This document shows, piece after piece, positions 1 to 7,956 of a DNA stretch of 64,000 nt (positions within the stretch are counted from its first letter, which is position 1; the number at the start of each line of letters is the position of its first letter). Made by a program: the position numbers and the translations under genes. The notes beneath the pieces were generated by a model, which made no database searches, was not told where the DNA came from, and worked only from the letters and a program-made list of their open reading frames with translations. Source of the DNA: Vibrio sinensis (GTDB lineage: Bacteria; Pseudomonadota; Gammaproteobacteria; Enterobacterales; Vibrionaceae); NCBI RefSeq assembly GCF_003605645.1, contig NZ_QVMU01000017.1, forward strand, positions 31,334 to 95,333. The letters run 5' to 3'.

Positions 1-156
1 TGCAGATGCAAAGATAATGCGAATCGAATCTTGTTCATTTTGCAGTTTAACTAATAACTCTTCCGTGTATTTAGCTGCTGCTTGGCCCATCGCATCGCGT
101 GTTTCATACACTTGGTAATTCAATTGATCTTTTTTATTGTTGATAAGTAAAGTCAT
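1..156 (-). CDS. NagB-like sugar-phosphate isomerase/deaminase, N-terminal part
   Basis: This is the first 52 codons of a minus-strand gene that runs off the left edge. The translation starts MTLLINNKKDQLNYQ and reaches IRIIFASA, which resembles the start of the glucosamine-6-phosphate deaminase / 6-phosphogluconolactonase superfamily, where an F-A-A/S-A-P strand follows an N-terminal helix. The ATG at 156-154 lies one base after the stop of the ceramidase-like gene, so it is the last visible gene of the same operon. Such proteins isomerise or deaminate phosphorylated amino sugars, which fits the epimerase and symporter upstream. The active site is outside the window, so the exact substrate cannot be judged. 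Confidence 0.6.
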   Translation of the reverse strand, partial: MTLLINNKKDQLNYQVYETRDAMGQAAAKYTEELLVKLQNEQDSIRIIFASA

Positions 157-157
157 G

Positions 158-1444
158 TTATTTCTCTAAAATTAAGTTAGCTAGCGCGAGCTTTAAACTA
201 GTTTCGACCGTTTGATCAAACGTCGAAGGTAAATAAAAGTAGTAAGAAGACAAATCCGCTTCATACCCACCTTGGTTAATTTGTTCTGCGGTAGCGATAT
301 AGCCAATCATCCCGTTGCTATACCCTACTGCGAGCGCTTCAGAGTCTATGCTTTCGGTAATGTAACGCTGATACTCGTTGACGACTTCTGCGTTAATCGT
401 GACCAATTTGATCACATCACAAATATTCAACCAACCAAGCTTCACTGGGTGTGTGCTTGGTGTTGTGGAATTGTCCTCTGATGCCTTTTCCAATCGAATG
501 AGCTGCTGCTCTGCCCATTCAAAATGAATATCGTCCGGGGCAAAATCTGCTTGGTAATTCGTTAGTTGCTCTGCGGTGAAGCGACGCGCTAACGGCAAAT
601 CAACCGTCTCTTCCCGGTAACAGCATGTCGCAGTTGGGATACGCTCAATACTGGTAGTCAGCGCAGCTAAATAATTGTTTGCCAGCTGCTTTCCTAGTTG
701 AGCTACATCGCCAAAATCTCCGCGGTAAAATTGATTAGATCGACTTAAATTCGGTCGAATATCACCACAAAACCCTTGCAAGAACAGGCAGACCGCATTG
801 GGGTAGTTTTGCTCTATTACATCACTGACCACACCTGGATATTCGCCAGATAAGGAGTTTTCAGCACTGATCGTCGGATGGCAATGGTTATGCACCATCA
901 ACGCTTTCACTTGCCCGCTAAGGCTAACAAATTGCCAAATGTGTGCGCTATTATCAAACGCCACATTTGGGTTTGGAGCCATCTCAACACAGCCTTGGGC
1001 ATTAACCACACGGCGATGCACACCAAAATCACAAGTACTACGTGCACTTCTGATTTGCGCTGGCTCTTGGTTATGTTGCGCTTTGAGTAGCGCCTCTATC
1101 ACCCACTCAACCAGCGTTTGGCAATAATCATGATTGACTTCACCAAGGCGCGGAGAGTGACCATATTCGGTTTGAAAACTCGAATGGCTGTGGGTGGCAC
1201 AAATTTGCACATTTAAATGCTTTAATTGCGGATGAGAAGCAGCACGTTGACGAATCTCTTTTGTCACTGCCTCACCAACAAATAGTAACTCCAAGCTAAC
1301 GATCGCTACCGACTGATTCAGCACCAGACAACGGCAATGGATCGGCATTGCAACACGCTTATATTCGCCAACTCGAAAATCAAAGCCACCAAGTGGCATT
1401 GGATCGACTGGCGTAATGTAAATTTTGCTGCAACCCACTAACAT
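158..1444 (-). CDS. Neutral/alkaline ceramidase-like N-terminal domain protein
   Basis: A 428-residue protein with the pattern of the neutral/alkaline non-lysosomal ceramidase N-terminal domain: an early T-P-V/I-D-P and G-G-F/Y segment (KIYITPVDPMPLGGFDF), then C-A-T-H-S-H-S near residue 84, a metal-binding histidine cluster, then HNHCHPT near residue 185 and LQGFCGDIRP near residue 225. True neutral ceramidases are about 650-750 residues and secreted. This one has no signal peptide and lacks the C-terminal immunoglobulin-like domain, so it is probably a cytoplasmic metal-dependent hydrolase of another substrate. It overlaps the upstream epimerase gene by 7 bp, implying coupled translation. 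Its place among sugar genes argues for a role in sugar or amino-sugar conjugate catabolism, which is inference. Confidence 0.75.
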   Translation of the reverse strand: MLVGCSKIYITPVDPMPLGGFDFRVGEYKRVAMPIHCRCLVLNQSVAIVSLELLFVGEAVTKEIRQRAASHPQLKHLNVQICATHSHSSFQTEYGHSPRLGEVNHDYCQTLVEWVIEALLKAQHNQEPAQIRSARSTCDFGVHRRVVNAQGCVEMAPNPNVAFDNSAHIWQFVSLSGQVKALMVHNHCHPTISAENSLSGEYPGVVSDVIEQNYPNAVCLFLQGFCGDIRPNLSRSNQFYRGDFGDVAQLGKQLANNYLAALTTSIERIPTATCCYREETVDLPLARRFTAEQLTNYQADFAPDDIHFEWAEQQLIRLEKASEDNSTTPSTHPVKLGWLNICDVIKLVTINAEVVNEYQRYITESIDSEALAVGYSNGMIGYIATAEQINQGGYEADLSSYYFYLPSTFDQTVETSLKLALANLILEK

Positions 1445-2730
1445 TGCGCTTCCTTCTCTACTTGCGATTCAGAGGCAAATAGTGACACCATCAATTGCAA
1501 GTTACGCATAATGTGGAACGGATCTTTAACTGGTAAGGCAACCACTTTATCCAGCGGCTTACCTTGGCGGTCACGAATCTGTGTCCACTCACCAAATTCA
1601 GCATTTGGGAAAGTCGACAACACATAGTGTGCCGTTTGCTCATACATAGAGAACAAAGCTTCATCGCCACTTAGCTTGTAGGTTAAAAGCAAGGTATAGA
1701 GTGCTTCAGAATGCACCCACCAAATCTTGGTATCCCAAGTATCCAGCACTAAATTCTCATAAGGATCGTTCCCTAATAGATCACCACTAGGCTGGGTGCC
1801 TTGTCGCGAGGTATAACGGTATAACCCTAAATATTCTTTATCCCACCCCAGCGTCCACATCATTTTTGTGATAGTAACAATCTTTGTTAGGTAGTCAGGT
1901 AACTGGCCTAACAAGCTTGCCGCTTCAACACAAAACCACATGTTCTCCAAGGTGTGACCTGGCGTGACATGTTGTGCCAGCAAAGTTGTATGATTCTCTT
2001 TCGCGGTGCGCATTTCGAAAGGAATTAGTGAATCCGAATCATGAAAGTCGTTAAAAATACGCTCTAAGCTCGTTTGACACGCGGCTTTCAGCACTGCCAA
2101 TTGAGGGTGTTGATATTTGATGGCGTAGCGCAGTAATTCATTGATTACGCCAAGAGTAATCATTTCAAATGCATAGGGCTCAAAGCCCTCTGCAGCTGGA
2201 TAAGGTTCACTACGAACCTTACCGCTATTAAGACGAGCTCGAATGCTCTGATAAAGCGTCATTGCCTTTTCAAAATATGAAGCTTCACCAGCAACATAGG
2301 CATACTCACAAAATCCCATTACAACAAAACAATCGGCATAGAATGAAGTATCAAAGCCTGCACCTGGTACTTGTTCTTTTTTGTCACCTTGTTCGGTGAG
2401 AACAAAGCTGCAGTGGCCGTTTTCAAGAAATACATGATTATCAAGAAACTCAGCAGTTAACTTTGCATGGGCCAAATATTCGTTTGCATTTCCTTCCAGC
2501 TGACCTTGTTGAATCAAATAAGCTTGTCGACACCAGTTCCATAAAAAGCGTCCTTGTGACCACGTGAACTTATCATGGCTTAATAACAATGAACCCTCGT
2601 TATTAAAGCAGGTGAAAACACCGCCATGTTTTTCATCAATGGCAGCCTGCCAGAAAGGAAGAACATTATTGACCAACTCTTCGAGCCATTGGCTTGCGAC
2701 CGTGTGTAAGGAATTTTGTGAGCAATTCAT
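1438..2730 (-). CDS. AGE-family N-acylglucosamine 2-epimerase / isomerase
   Basis: A 430-residue protein of the N-acylglucosamine 2-epimerase family, an (alpha/alpha)6-barrel fold. Recognisable segments are GGVFTCFNNEG and the W-x-Q-G-R-x-L-W motif near residue 57 (TWSQGRFLWNW), followed by conserved helix pairs with G-H-T-L-E-N near residue 260 and WWVHSEAL near residue 336. Family members interconvert C2 epimers or aldose/ketose forms of hexoses or N-acylhexosamines. The gene starts one base after the symporter stop and overlaps the ceramidase-like gene by 7 bp. The likely job is to convert the imported sugar before the NagB-like enzyme acts. The substrate cannot be read from sequence. Confidence 0.85.
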   Translation of the reverse strand: MNCSQNSLHTVASQWLEELVNNVLPFWQAAIDEKHGGVFTCFNNEGSLLLSHDKFTWSQGRFLWNWCRQAYLIQQGQLEGNANEYLAHAKLTAEFLDNHVFLENGHCSFVLTEQGDKKEQVPGAGFDTSFYADCFVVMGFCEYAYVAGEASYFEKAMTLYQSIRARLNSGKVRSEPYPAAEGFEPYAFEMITLGVINELLRYAIKYQHPQLAVLKAACQTSLERIFNDFHDSDSLIPFEMRTAKENHTTLLAQHVTPGHTLENMWFCVEAASLLGQLPDYLTKIVTITKMMWTLGWDKEYLGLYRYTSRQGTQPSGDLLGNDPYENLVLDTWDTKIWWVHSEALYTLLLTYKLSGDEALFSMYEQTAHYVLSTFPNAEFGEWTQIRDRQGKPLDKVVALPVKDPFHIMRNLQLMVSLFASESQVEKEAQC

Positions 2731-2731
2731 C

Positions 2732-4261
2732 TTATTTACTCTCTGCTAGATCTAGCTTCACTTTCGCTTCGACTTCTATGTCATCACGGCTTAGTTTCAC
2801 CATCAATTCTTCGATTTCTGGTTTCACTTTAAACTTACGATTGTAAAGAGCAGCAAGGCTGAAGAATGTAAGCGAGCAGATTACTGGACCACCCACTGAA
2901 AGTGCCATTGATGGGTCTTCAACGAAGAGACGAGTGAAGACAAATACCGATAGACCTATAGCCATTGAGCCAAGAGCTGACTTCGGACCACAGTGTTTGT
3001 AGAACGGTAGTAGACCTAATACCATTGGGATTGACGCAGGACCGATCAAGCCCCCGAACCATACGATGATCAAACCTATAATGCCGCCAAAGTAGTCTTT
3101 GTTAAGCGCGATTAAGATAGTAGCGAGTGTAAAAGTGAATGTTACTGTACGAGCCACTTTTAGTGGGGTTTCGCCATTCTCATTCTTAAATTTCTTGCTG
3201 ATTAGTGGCAAGATATCGCGAGATAATACAGAGCTGATTGCGTTTGCATCTGATGCTACCATTGAAAGCGTTGCAGCAAACATTGAAGCTAGAACCACAC
3301 CTACAGCGCCGGCTGGTAAGTATTGTACTGTCATCATGGAGTAGACTTGAGTTTGGTCAGCAACTGCTAGATCTGGGAGCAAAATTGGTGCTGCCCACAT
3401 AGGTGCAAATAGCAACAATGGCCAAATTAGGTAAAGAACTGATGACAACACCATTGCTTTACGCGCATGACGACCCGTTGGAGAAGCAATGAAGCGTGAT
3501 GCAAGGTTCCAAGTCCCCCCTGTGTAGCTTAGGAAGATAACCACACTGAAACTGATGAAGAACAATGGTGAATATTCACTGTTAAACCAGTTGCCGTGGC
3601 CTGCTGGTAGTCTGTCCCACATTGAGATATAGTTTGTACCCACTTCACCTAATTGCTGTTGAATGATGAAGAACATCGCCAAACCGGCTGCAACTTGCAC
3701 TAAGAATTGGAAGAAGTCATTCATTGTGTCAGCCCATAGACCACCAACTGTCACATAAAGCATTGCTATAAAGCCAGCAATCAAGATTCCGTAGTGAATT
3801 GGCACACCAGCAAAACCGTATAACAATACACCGATCGCTGCATATTTACCGGCTGTATCTAGAAGTTTTAGTAGCACACCTAACCAAGCAATAACTTGCT
3901 GAGTTTTCGTATCATAACGAAGGCGAAGATATTCCGTCGGTGATTGAATATTAAGAGCTTTGCGTAAACGAGCCCAACGAGGCACAACTAACCAGGCACC
4001 AACAAAACATGCAAGTGCAACGTTTAATGCCCACCAGATATAAAGGTTAAAACCGGTTGAATAGGCAATTGCAGCGTAACCTGTGAATACTACGCCTGAG
4101 TAACCTGATACGTGGTGTGAAACCCCAGCTAGCCACCAAGGCAAGCCACCACCTGCCACATAGAAGTCATTGGATCCTTTAATTTTTCGATAGGCGTTTA
4201 GGCCTATGCCTATCATAACTAAGAAAAAAGCTACCAGAGCTAACCAGTCAAGCCATTGCAT
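2732..4261 (-). CDS. Sodium:solute symporter (SSS family)
   Basis: A 509-residue polytopic protein of the sodium:solute symporter family, with about 13 hydrophobic segments. The N terminus has the family signature: NDFYVAGGGLPWWLAGVS near residue 30 and SGYSGVVFTGYAAIAY near residue 53. SSSLSRDI near residue 345 also fits. It is the first gene of the minus-strand operon, with a good ribosome site (AAGGAA, 8 bases before the ATG). It is expected to import a sugar or sugar derivative with Na+ across the inner membrane, typical of marine vibrios. It is divergent from the ROK regulator, with a palindromic operator candidate between them. Confidence 0.88.
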   Translation of the reverse strand: MQWLDWLALVAFFLVMIGIGLNAYRKIKGSNDFYVAGGGLPWWLAGVSHHVSGYSGVVFTGYAAIAYSTGFNLYIWWALNVALACFVGAWLVVPRWARLRKALNIQSPTEYLRLRYDTKTQQVIAWLGVLLKLLDTAGKYAAIGVLLYGFAGVPIHYGILIAGFIAMLYVTVGGLWADTMNDFFQFLVQVAAGLAMFFIIQQQLGEVGTNYISMWDRLPAGHGNWFNSEYSPLFFISFSVVIFLSYTGGTWNLASRFIASPTGRHARKAMVLSSVLYLIWPLLLFAPMWAAPILLPDLAVADQTQVYSMMTVQYLPAGAVGVVLASMFAATLSMVASDANAISSVLSRDILPLISKKFKNENGETPLKVARTVTFTFTLATILIALNKDYFGGIIGLIIVWFGGLIGPASIPMVLGLLPFYKHCGPKSALGSMAIGLSVFVFTRLFVEDPSMALSVGGPVICSLTFFSLAALYNRKFKVKPEIEELMVKLSRDDIEVEAKVKLDLAESK

Positions 4262-4350
4262 AGTGTCATTCCTTTTCCATTAATATTTATTCATTTCTAA
4301 AATCGATAGAAATGAGCGTTATTTCAACAACACAGACATAATAACACTCA

Positions 4351-4372
4351 GTGTAATTATATATAATTACAC
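4351..4372. promoter_or_regulatory. Perfect 22-bp palindrome, candidate ROK operator
   Basis: The arms are GTGTAATTATA and TATAATTACAC, perfectly self-complementary with no spacer. A related half-site, CGTAATTATAT, follows at 4377-4387. The palindrome lies 90 bp upstream of the symporter start, in the divergent region with the ROK regulator. NagC/Mlc-type ROK operators are AT-rich dyads with TAATT-like arms, so it probably binds the adjacent regulator. This is inference, not shown. Confidence 0.6.
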
Positions 4373-4569
4373 ATAGCGTAATTATATGACAACGCTCACG
4401 AACAATATTACAAAATCGATCAAAATCAACAACTTAAACAAGCAAACATAGATCACAAATCCAAAGTAGCGGTCAATAAATGAACAGTTACATTGGTAAA
4501 TAGAGCAGGTAAATGATTGAGTAATCACGTGCGAGTGGTTATCATGATGTACGGATATTGTGTGCATTT

Positions 4570-5742
4570 ATGAATTTGATGGATAAACAGCAAAGCCTCT
4601 CTCTAGAAAGAAAAATACTGCTATTTGAACAGATACTTAATGGGTACCAGACGAGTGAAATTGTTACGCGAAAAGGGTTAGTTGAAGCGAATCATTTACG
4701 CCCTGCAACAGTCACTAAGTTGATTGGTGATCTCTTAGATTTTGGATTGGTAAAAGAGGATACGAAAACGCATGTATCGGGCCCAGGTCGGCCTGAAGTT
4801 TGCCTTATCCCAAATAAAAACCAATACAATGCAATTTTTGTTTATGTTGATTCTCTTACGCTAACAGCATCTCTTGTCAACCTGACAGGAGAAATCCTCT
4901 ATAGCTCAAGTTGTGAATTTGAGAATCGCTCGGCAACGAAAGAGCAGTTAATTTCTGTAATAGAATCGCAGGTTAAAAACGCTTATGAAACAATAAAAAC
5001 AGGCACTACCGTTTGTGGTGTGATTCTATCCTTACCCGGTATTGTTGACCGTAAGAACCAAGTTTGGAAATACTCGAATCGCTGGCCGAACGCCACCGAT
5101 ATCTCTTTTGCCTCTTTAGAGGAAACGCTCGCTTGTAAAGTTATTTTGGTTAAAAACCTACAGGCTGAGCTGAATGCTTTTATCCTTGAAAACAAGCAAC
5201 TTAAATCTCGTAATACTCTATATATACACTGGGGTGAAGGGATTGGTGCTGCCAGTTATGACGCCAACCGTATGGTGCGTTTTCGTCAACAAGGTTTATT
5301 CAGCGAAATAGGACAAACGATCATCGATAACGACGGCTCAACACTAGAACAAATTGCTTCTTTAGCCTCGCTTCGTGGCACGTTAGGTCAGAATTTAAAT
5401 TGTATTATTGGTAATGAGAAACAGTGCGCGGTGCAAATTAAAGATTTGCCTTTATCCTCATTACCTTGTTTGGAACAAGCACAACAGGTATTTTCTCGCT
5501 CCTTAGTGAACGCCTACTTAACGCTCTTTCCGGACACTATTATTTTGACCGGACCGTTTATTGAAAACACCTGTATATTTGAAGAGATTAAACGCCAGTT
5601 TTTTGCGCAATTACCTAGTTATTGTCCATCTGACATTCAGCTGTTGGTTAACTCGAACACGGTAATCAATGAACTCCAAGGGGCTGTTATTCCGTTTTTC
5701 TCTAATTATGTAAATGACAAAATCACTCAAGCTCATAATTAA
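4570..5742 (+). CDS. ROK-family transcriptional regulator
   Basis: A 390-residue protein if the first ATG (4570) is used. In-frame TTG 4558 and ATG 4579 are alternatives, and no strong ribosome site decides between them. An N-terminal winged helix (SEIVTRKGLVEANHLRPATVTKLIGDLLDFGLV) is followed by the linker GPGRPEV and a ROK sugar-kinase-like domain. The usual zinc motif of ROK proteins (G-H ... C-x-C-G-x-x-G-C) is absent: the equivalent stretch reads EIGQTIIDNDGSTLEQIAS. The ATP-site DxGxT is also not recognisable. It is most likely the local repressor of the divergent symporter operon, responding to a sugar or sugar phosphate. Confidence 0.85.
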   Translation: MNLMDKQQSLSLERKILLFEQILNGYQTSEIVTRKGLVEANHLRPATVTKLIGDLLDFGLVKEDTKTHVSGPGRPEVCLIPNKNQYNAIFVYVDSLTLTASLVNLTGEILYSSSCEFENRSATKEQLISVIESQVKNAYETIKTGTTVCGVILSLPGIVDRKNQVWKYSNRWPNATDISFASLEETLACKVILVKNLQAELNAFILENKQLKSRNTLYIHWGEGIGAASYDANRMVRFRQQGLFSEIGQTIIDNDGSTLEQIASLASLRGTLGQNLNCIIGNEKQCAVQIKDLPLSSLPCLEQAQQVFSRSLVNAYLTLFPDTIILTGPFIENTCIFEEIKRQFFAQLPSYCPSDIQLLVNSNTVINELQGAVIPFFSNYVNDKITQAHN

Positions 5743-6015
5743 TAATTCGCATCAACTACATCTTGGGTAAGTTTGTTTAAGGCCCCAATTATAGCGTCAC
5801 TCTCCCTGTGTGATGTAGTGACGCATAGGCTCCGAGTAGCTACTGCCCTCAATACATGGCCGTTTCAGATAGTGAGCACTTATGGTAGCCATACTTTTGT
5901 GTCCACTTTTTGTTCGAACTATAGAGCTTTTGACAACCAATAACGTGATGACGAAGATGTCCTTTTTCCCAGAAAGCTTCACCGTCTAACAGGAGTATTA
6001 ACGTAGCCCAGTTTC
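5739..6015 (-). pseudogene. IS5-family transposase remnant (C-terminal part)
   Basis: Read on the minus strand and spliced across two in-frame stops and one frameshift, this stretch gives DGEAFWEKGH, then NKKWTQKYGYHKCSLSETAMY, then QLLGA and RESDAIIGALNKLTQ. These are characteristic C-terminal segments of IS5-family DDE transposases, including the region of the catalytic E-containing helix (SLSETAMYR). The remnant ends in the last bases of the ROK regulator gene. No terminal inverted repeats could be recognised. It marks an old insertion next to the operon. Confidence 0.6.
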
Positions 6016-6271
6016 TACGATTGAAGTACAGGAAGCGAAGCCAGAAACAGGCTTACATGATAATCCCGACCATTCAATTACTTATTTGACCTCGTGGGGA
6101 CTGACACATATTGAAGAACTTCATAACCCTCAAGGTGAACCATACTTCTTGTCTTTTGGTAAGTGGGACTCGAGCGGAAACATCCAAGTAACGGATGGAA
6201 TGATTGAACCAAGTTACAAACGGTGGTCTAACTCCCAATCAGCCAGAACGACTATATTAGGAAAACTCTAA
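6002..6271 (+). pseudogene. Unidentified coding fragment in the mobile-element scar
   Basis: An open stretch of 89 codons without a clear start or ribosome site. The peptide includes HSITYLTSWGLTHIEELHNP and EPYFLSFGKWDSSGNIQVTD, which looks protein-like in composition, but I recognise no family. It lies between an IS5 transposase remnant and an integrase remnant, so it is probably the surviving end of a cargo gene. It could also be chance. Confidence 0.3.
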
Positions 6272-6289
6272 AATAGTGGCCAACTTTAG

Positions 6290-6481
6290 TTGCCCCCTGG
6301 TCAAGCGTCTCACGTTTTGCGCCACACATTCGCCAGTCACTTTATGATGAACGGGGGGAATATTTTGGTATTGCGTGACGTACTTGGTCATGCAGATATT
6401 TCAATGACGATGCGATACGCTCACTTTGCTCCAGATCACTTAGCAGAAACAATCGAAAAGAACCCTCTCGCTTTTCTTTAA
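6290..6481 (+). pseudogene. Truncated P2-type phage integrase (C-terminal catalytic piece)
   Basis: Only about 63 C-terminal residues remain. They carry the tyrosine-recombinase box II: HVLRHTFASHF (H-x-x-R), LGHADI (the G-H motif) and the nucleophile Y in MTMRYAHFAPDH, followed by a tail typical of P2-like prophage integrases. The N-terminal arm-binding and core-binding domains and the box I arginine are missing, and a stop codon sits immediately upstream in frame. It is therefore non-functional and marks a lost prophage or integrative element. Confidence 0.8.
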
Positions 6482-6529
6482 TTTGCATAAACCCGCATAA
6501 AAATGCACTTTACCGCAATTACTCAAAAT

Positions 6530-6556
6530 AAAAGTGTCTCAGGTGTAGACACTTTT
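6530..6556. terminator. Hairpin AAAAGTGTCT / AGACACTTTT
   Basis: A perfect 10-bp stem with a 7-base loop just after the integrase remnant. It has flanking A and T runs and could terminate plus-strand transcription from the scar. It might also be a leftover attachment-region structure. Confidence 0.45.
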
Positions 6557-6568
6557 CAAATTTCACGC

Positions 6569-6595
6569 AAAAAAAGAGCCGCTAAAAGCGGCTCT
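6569..6595 (-). terminator. Rho-independent terminator of guaC
   Basis: The stem AGAGCCGC/GCGGCTCT has a 5-base loop, with seven A on the plus strand that form a U-tract on the minus-strand transcript. It lies 33 bp after the guaC stop. Confidence 0.85.
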
Positions 6596-6627
6596 CAATT
6601 GTTCGATTTTTCCGAAGAGTTATGGTT

Positions 6628-7671
6628 TTACTCTTTACCGTAAACGTTGTTCTCTTGCTCTTGTACGCGGATGAATGTCGTTCTCTTTGTTAGCTCTTTA
6701 AGCTTTGCTGCGCCTACATATGTACACGTTGAACGTACACCGCCAAGGATGTCTGAAATCGTTTCGTGAACGCTGCCACGGAATGGTAATAGTACGGTTT
6801 TACCTTCAGCTGCGCGGTATTTTGCAACGCCACCAGAGTGCTTCGCCATCGCTGACTGTGAAGACATGCCGTAGAATTTCATGAAAGTTTTACCGTCTTG
6901 CTCGACGATGTCACCGCCTGACTCTTCATGACCAGCCAACATGCCGCCAAGCATAACGAAATCGGCTCCGCCGCCAAACGCTTTCGATACGTCACCGGCA
7001 CATGAGCAGCCGCCGTCACCGATAATCATACCACCTAAGCCGTGCGCAGCATCACCACACTCGATAATGGCAGAAAGTTGTGGGTAACCAACACCGGTTT
7101 TAACACGTGTCGTACATACTGAACCAGGGCCAATACCTACTTTAACAATGTCAGCACCTGCAAGGATTAGCTCTTCACACATATCACCAGTAACAACGTT
7201 ACCTGCTGAAATCACTTTTTCTGGGAATGCAGCACGTACTTTTTGCACGTACTCAACAAGGTGTTCAGAGTAACCATTAGCAATATCAACACAGATGAAA
7301 ATCAGTTCATCTGAAAGTGCCATGATATCTTTTGTTTTCTGAAAATCAGCATCAGAAGTACCCGTCGATACCATTACGTTGTTCAGCGTTACTTTATCAG
7401 CACCTTGAACAAACTCAGCCCAATCAGCCACTGTGTAGTGTTTATGTACTGCGGTCATTACACCATGCTCAGCAAGCGCTTTTGCCATAGCAAAACTACC
7501 CACAGAATCCATGTTAGCAGCAATGACAGGTACACCAGACCATTGACGACCACTATGCTTGAATGTAAACTCGCGGGTTAAATTAACTTGAGAACGACTT
7601 TTTAACGTTGAACGTTTCGGGCGAAACAGTACATCTTTGAAGCCTAACTTAAGTTCTTGTTCGATACGCAT
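6628..7671 (-). CDS. guaC: GMP reductase
   Basis: A 347-residue protein, the same length as E. coli GuaC. It converts GMP to IMP with NADPH and release of ammonia in purine salvage. It shows the IMPDH/GMPR barrel with VKVGIGPGSVCTTR near residue 180 (the catalytic cysteine loop), IGDGGCSCAGDVSKAFGGGADFVMLGG and the GMPR-specific KFYGMSS. The start was set at MRIEQELKLGF (ATG at 7671), preceded by AAGGAA 8 bases upstream. An in-frame opening extends further upstream, but only through the leader hairpins. A strong promoter, a leader terminator and a PurR-like box lie upstream. Confidence 0.97.
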   Translation of the reverse strand: MRIEQELKLGFKDVLFRPKRSTLKSRSQVNLTREFTFKHSGRQWSGVPVIAANMDSVGSFAMAKALAEHGVMTAVHKHYTVADWAEFVQGADKVTLNNVMVSTGTSDADFQKTKDIMALSDELIFICVDIANGYSEHLVEYVQKVRAAFPEKVISAGNVVTGDMCEELILAGADIVKVGIGPGSVCTTRVKTGVGYPQLSAIIECGDAAHGLGGMIIGDGGCSCAGDVSKAFGGGADFVMLGGMLAGHEESGGDIVEQDGKTFMKFYGMSSQSAMAKHSGGVAKYRAAEGKTVLLPFRGSVHETISDILGGVRSTCTYVGAAKLKELTKRTTFIRVQEQENNVYGKE

Positions 7672-7724
7672 TGTGCATTTCCTTGATTCAATAATGTAAG
7701 TGTCACGATTTAGTGCGTAGTAAA

Positions 7725-7785
7725 AGCGTTGGCAGACGCAATTACTGTTTTTCGGACACAAAAAAACCGGAGCGTTGGCAGACGC
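7725..7785 (-). repeat. Tandem leader hairpins with identical loops upstream of guaC
   Basis: The 15-base word AGCGTTGGCAGACGC (plus strand) occurs at 7725-7739 and again at 7771-7785. Each copy forms a GCGU stem with the loop CUGCCA in the minus-strand guaC transcript. The upstream copy is embedded in a longer terminator stem; the downstream copy lies about 55 bp before the start codon. Exact repetition of both stem and loop suggests a paired recognition element or alternative folds. No known riboswitch was recognised. Confidence 0.6.
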
Positions 7786-7794
7786 TCCGGTTTT
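7760..7794 (-). terminator. Intrinsic terminator at the very start of the guaC transcript
   Basis: A 13-bp stem, AAAACCGGAGCGT/ACGCTCCGGTTTT, with loop TGGCAG (plus-strand orientation). The seven A at 7760-7766 give a U-tract on the minus-strand RNA. Because the promoter -10 element ends at 7799, transcription should begin at about 7792, so the hairpin occupies roughly the first 35 nucleotides of the guaC leader. It may act as an attenuator, or as a 5' protective structure. Confidence 0.65.
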
Positions 7795-7798
7795 CAGC

Positions 7799-7826
7799 AT
7801 TATAGGTTGCGATTTCTTTCTAGCAA
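7799..7826 (-). promoter_or_regulatory. Sigma70 promoter of guaC
   Basis: On the minus strand, TTGCTA (complement of 7821-7826) and a consensus TATAAT (complement of 7799-7804) are separated by 16 bases. Initiation is predicted near 7792, giving a leader of about 120 nucleotides before the guaC ATG. Confidence 0.6.
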
Positions 7827-7956
7827 GTCTGATAATTCTATTTTTTTTATGATACCATTCTTAAAAGCTACAACCTCGCGTTTAAAACCCTCTCAACACC
7901 AAACTTAAACCTTAATAATCAATAAGTTATAAATATAGCTTTTTTAAGAATTTTCC

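Noticed and set aside
5985..6040. GTAGCCCAGTTTCTACGATT-type sequence resembling the end of an ERIC element
   Set aside because: Only a short, imperfect match, lying within the transposase remnant and the unidentified fragment.
6628..7800. A 43-residue N-terminal extension of GMP reductase
   Set aside because: The extra codons are the leader hairpins; the family length and the ribosome site both point to the ATG at 7671.
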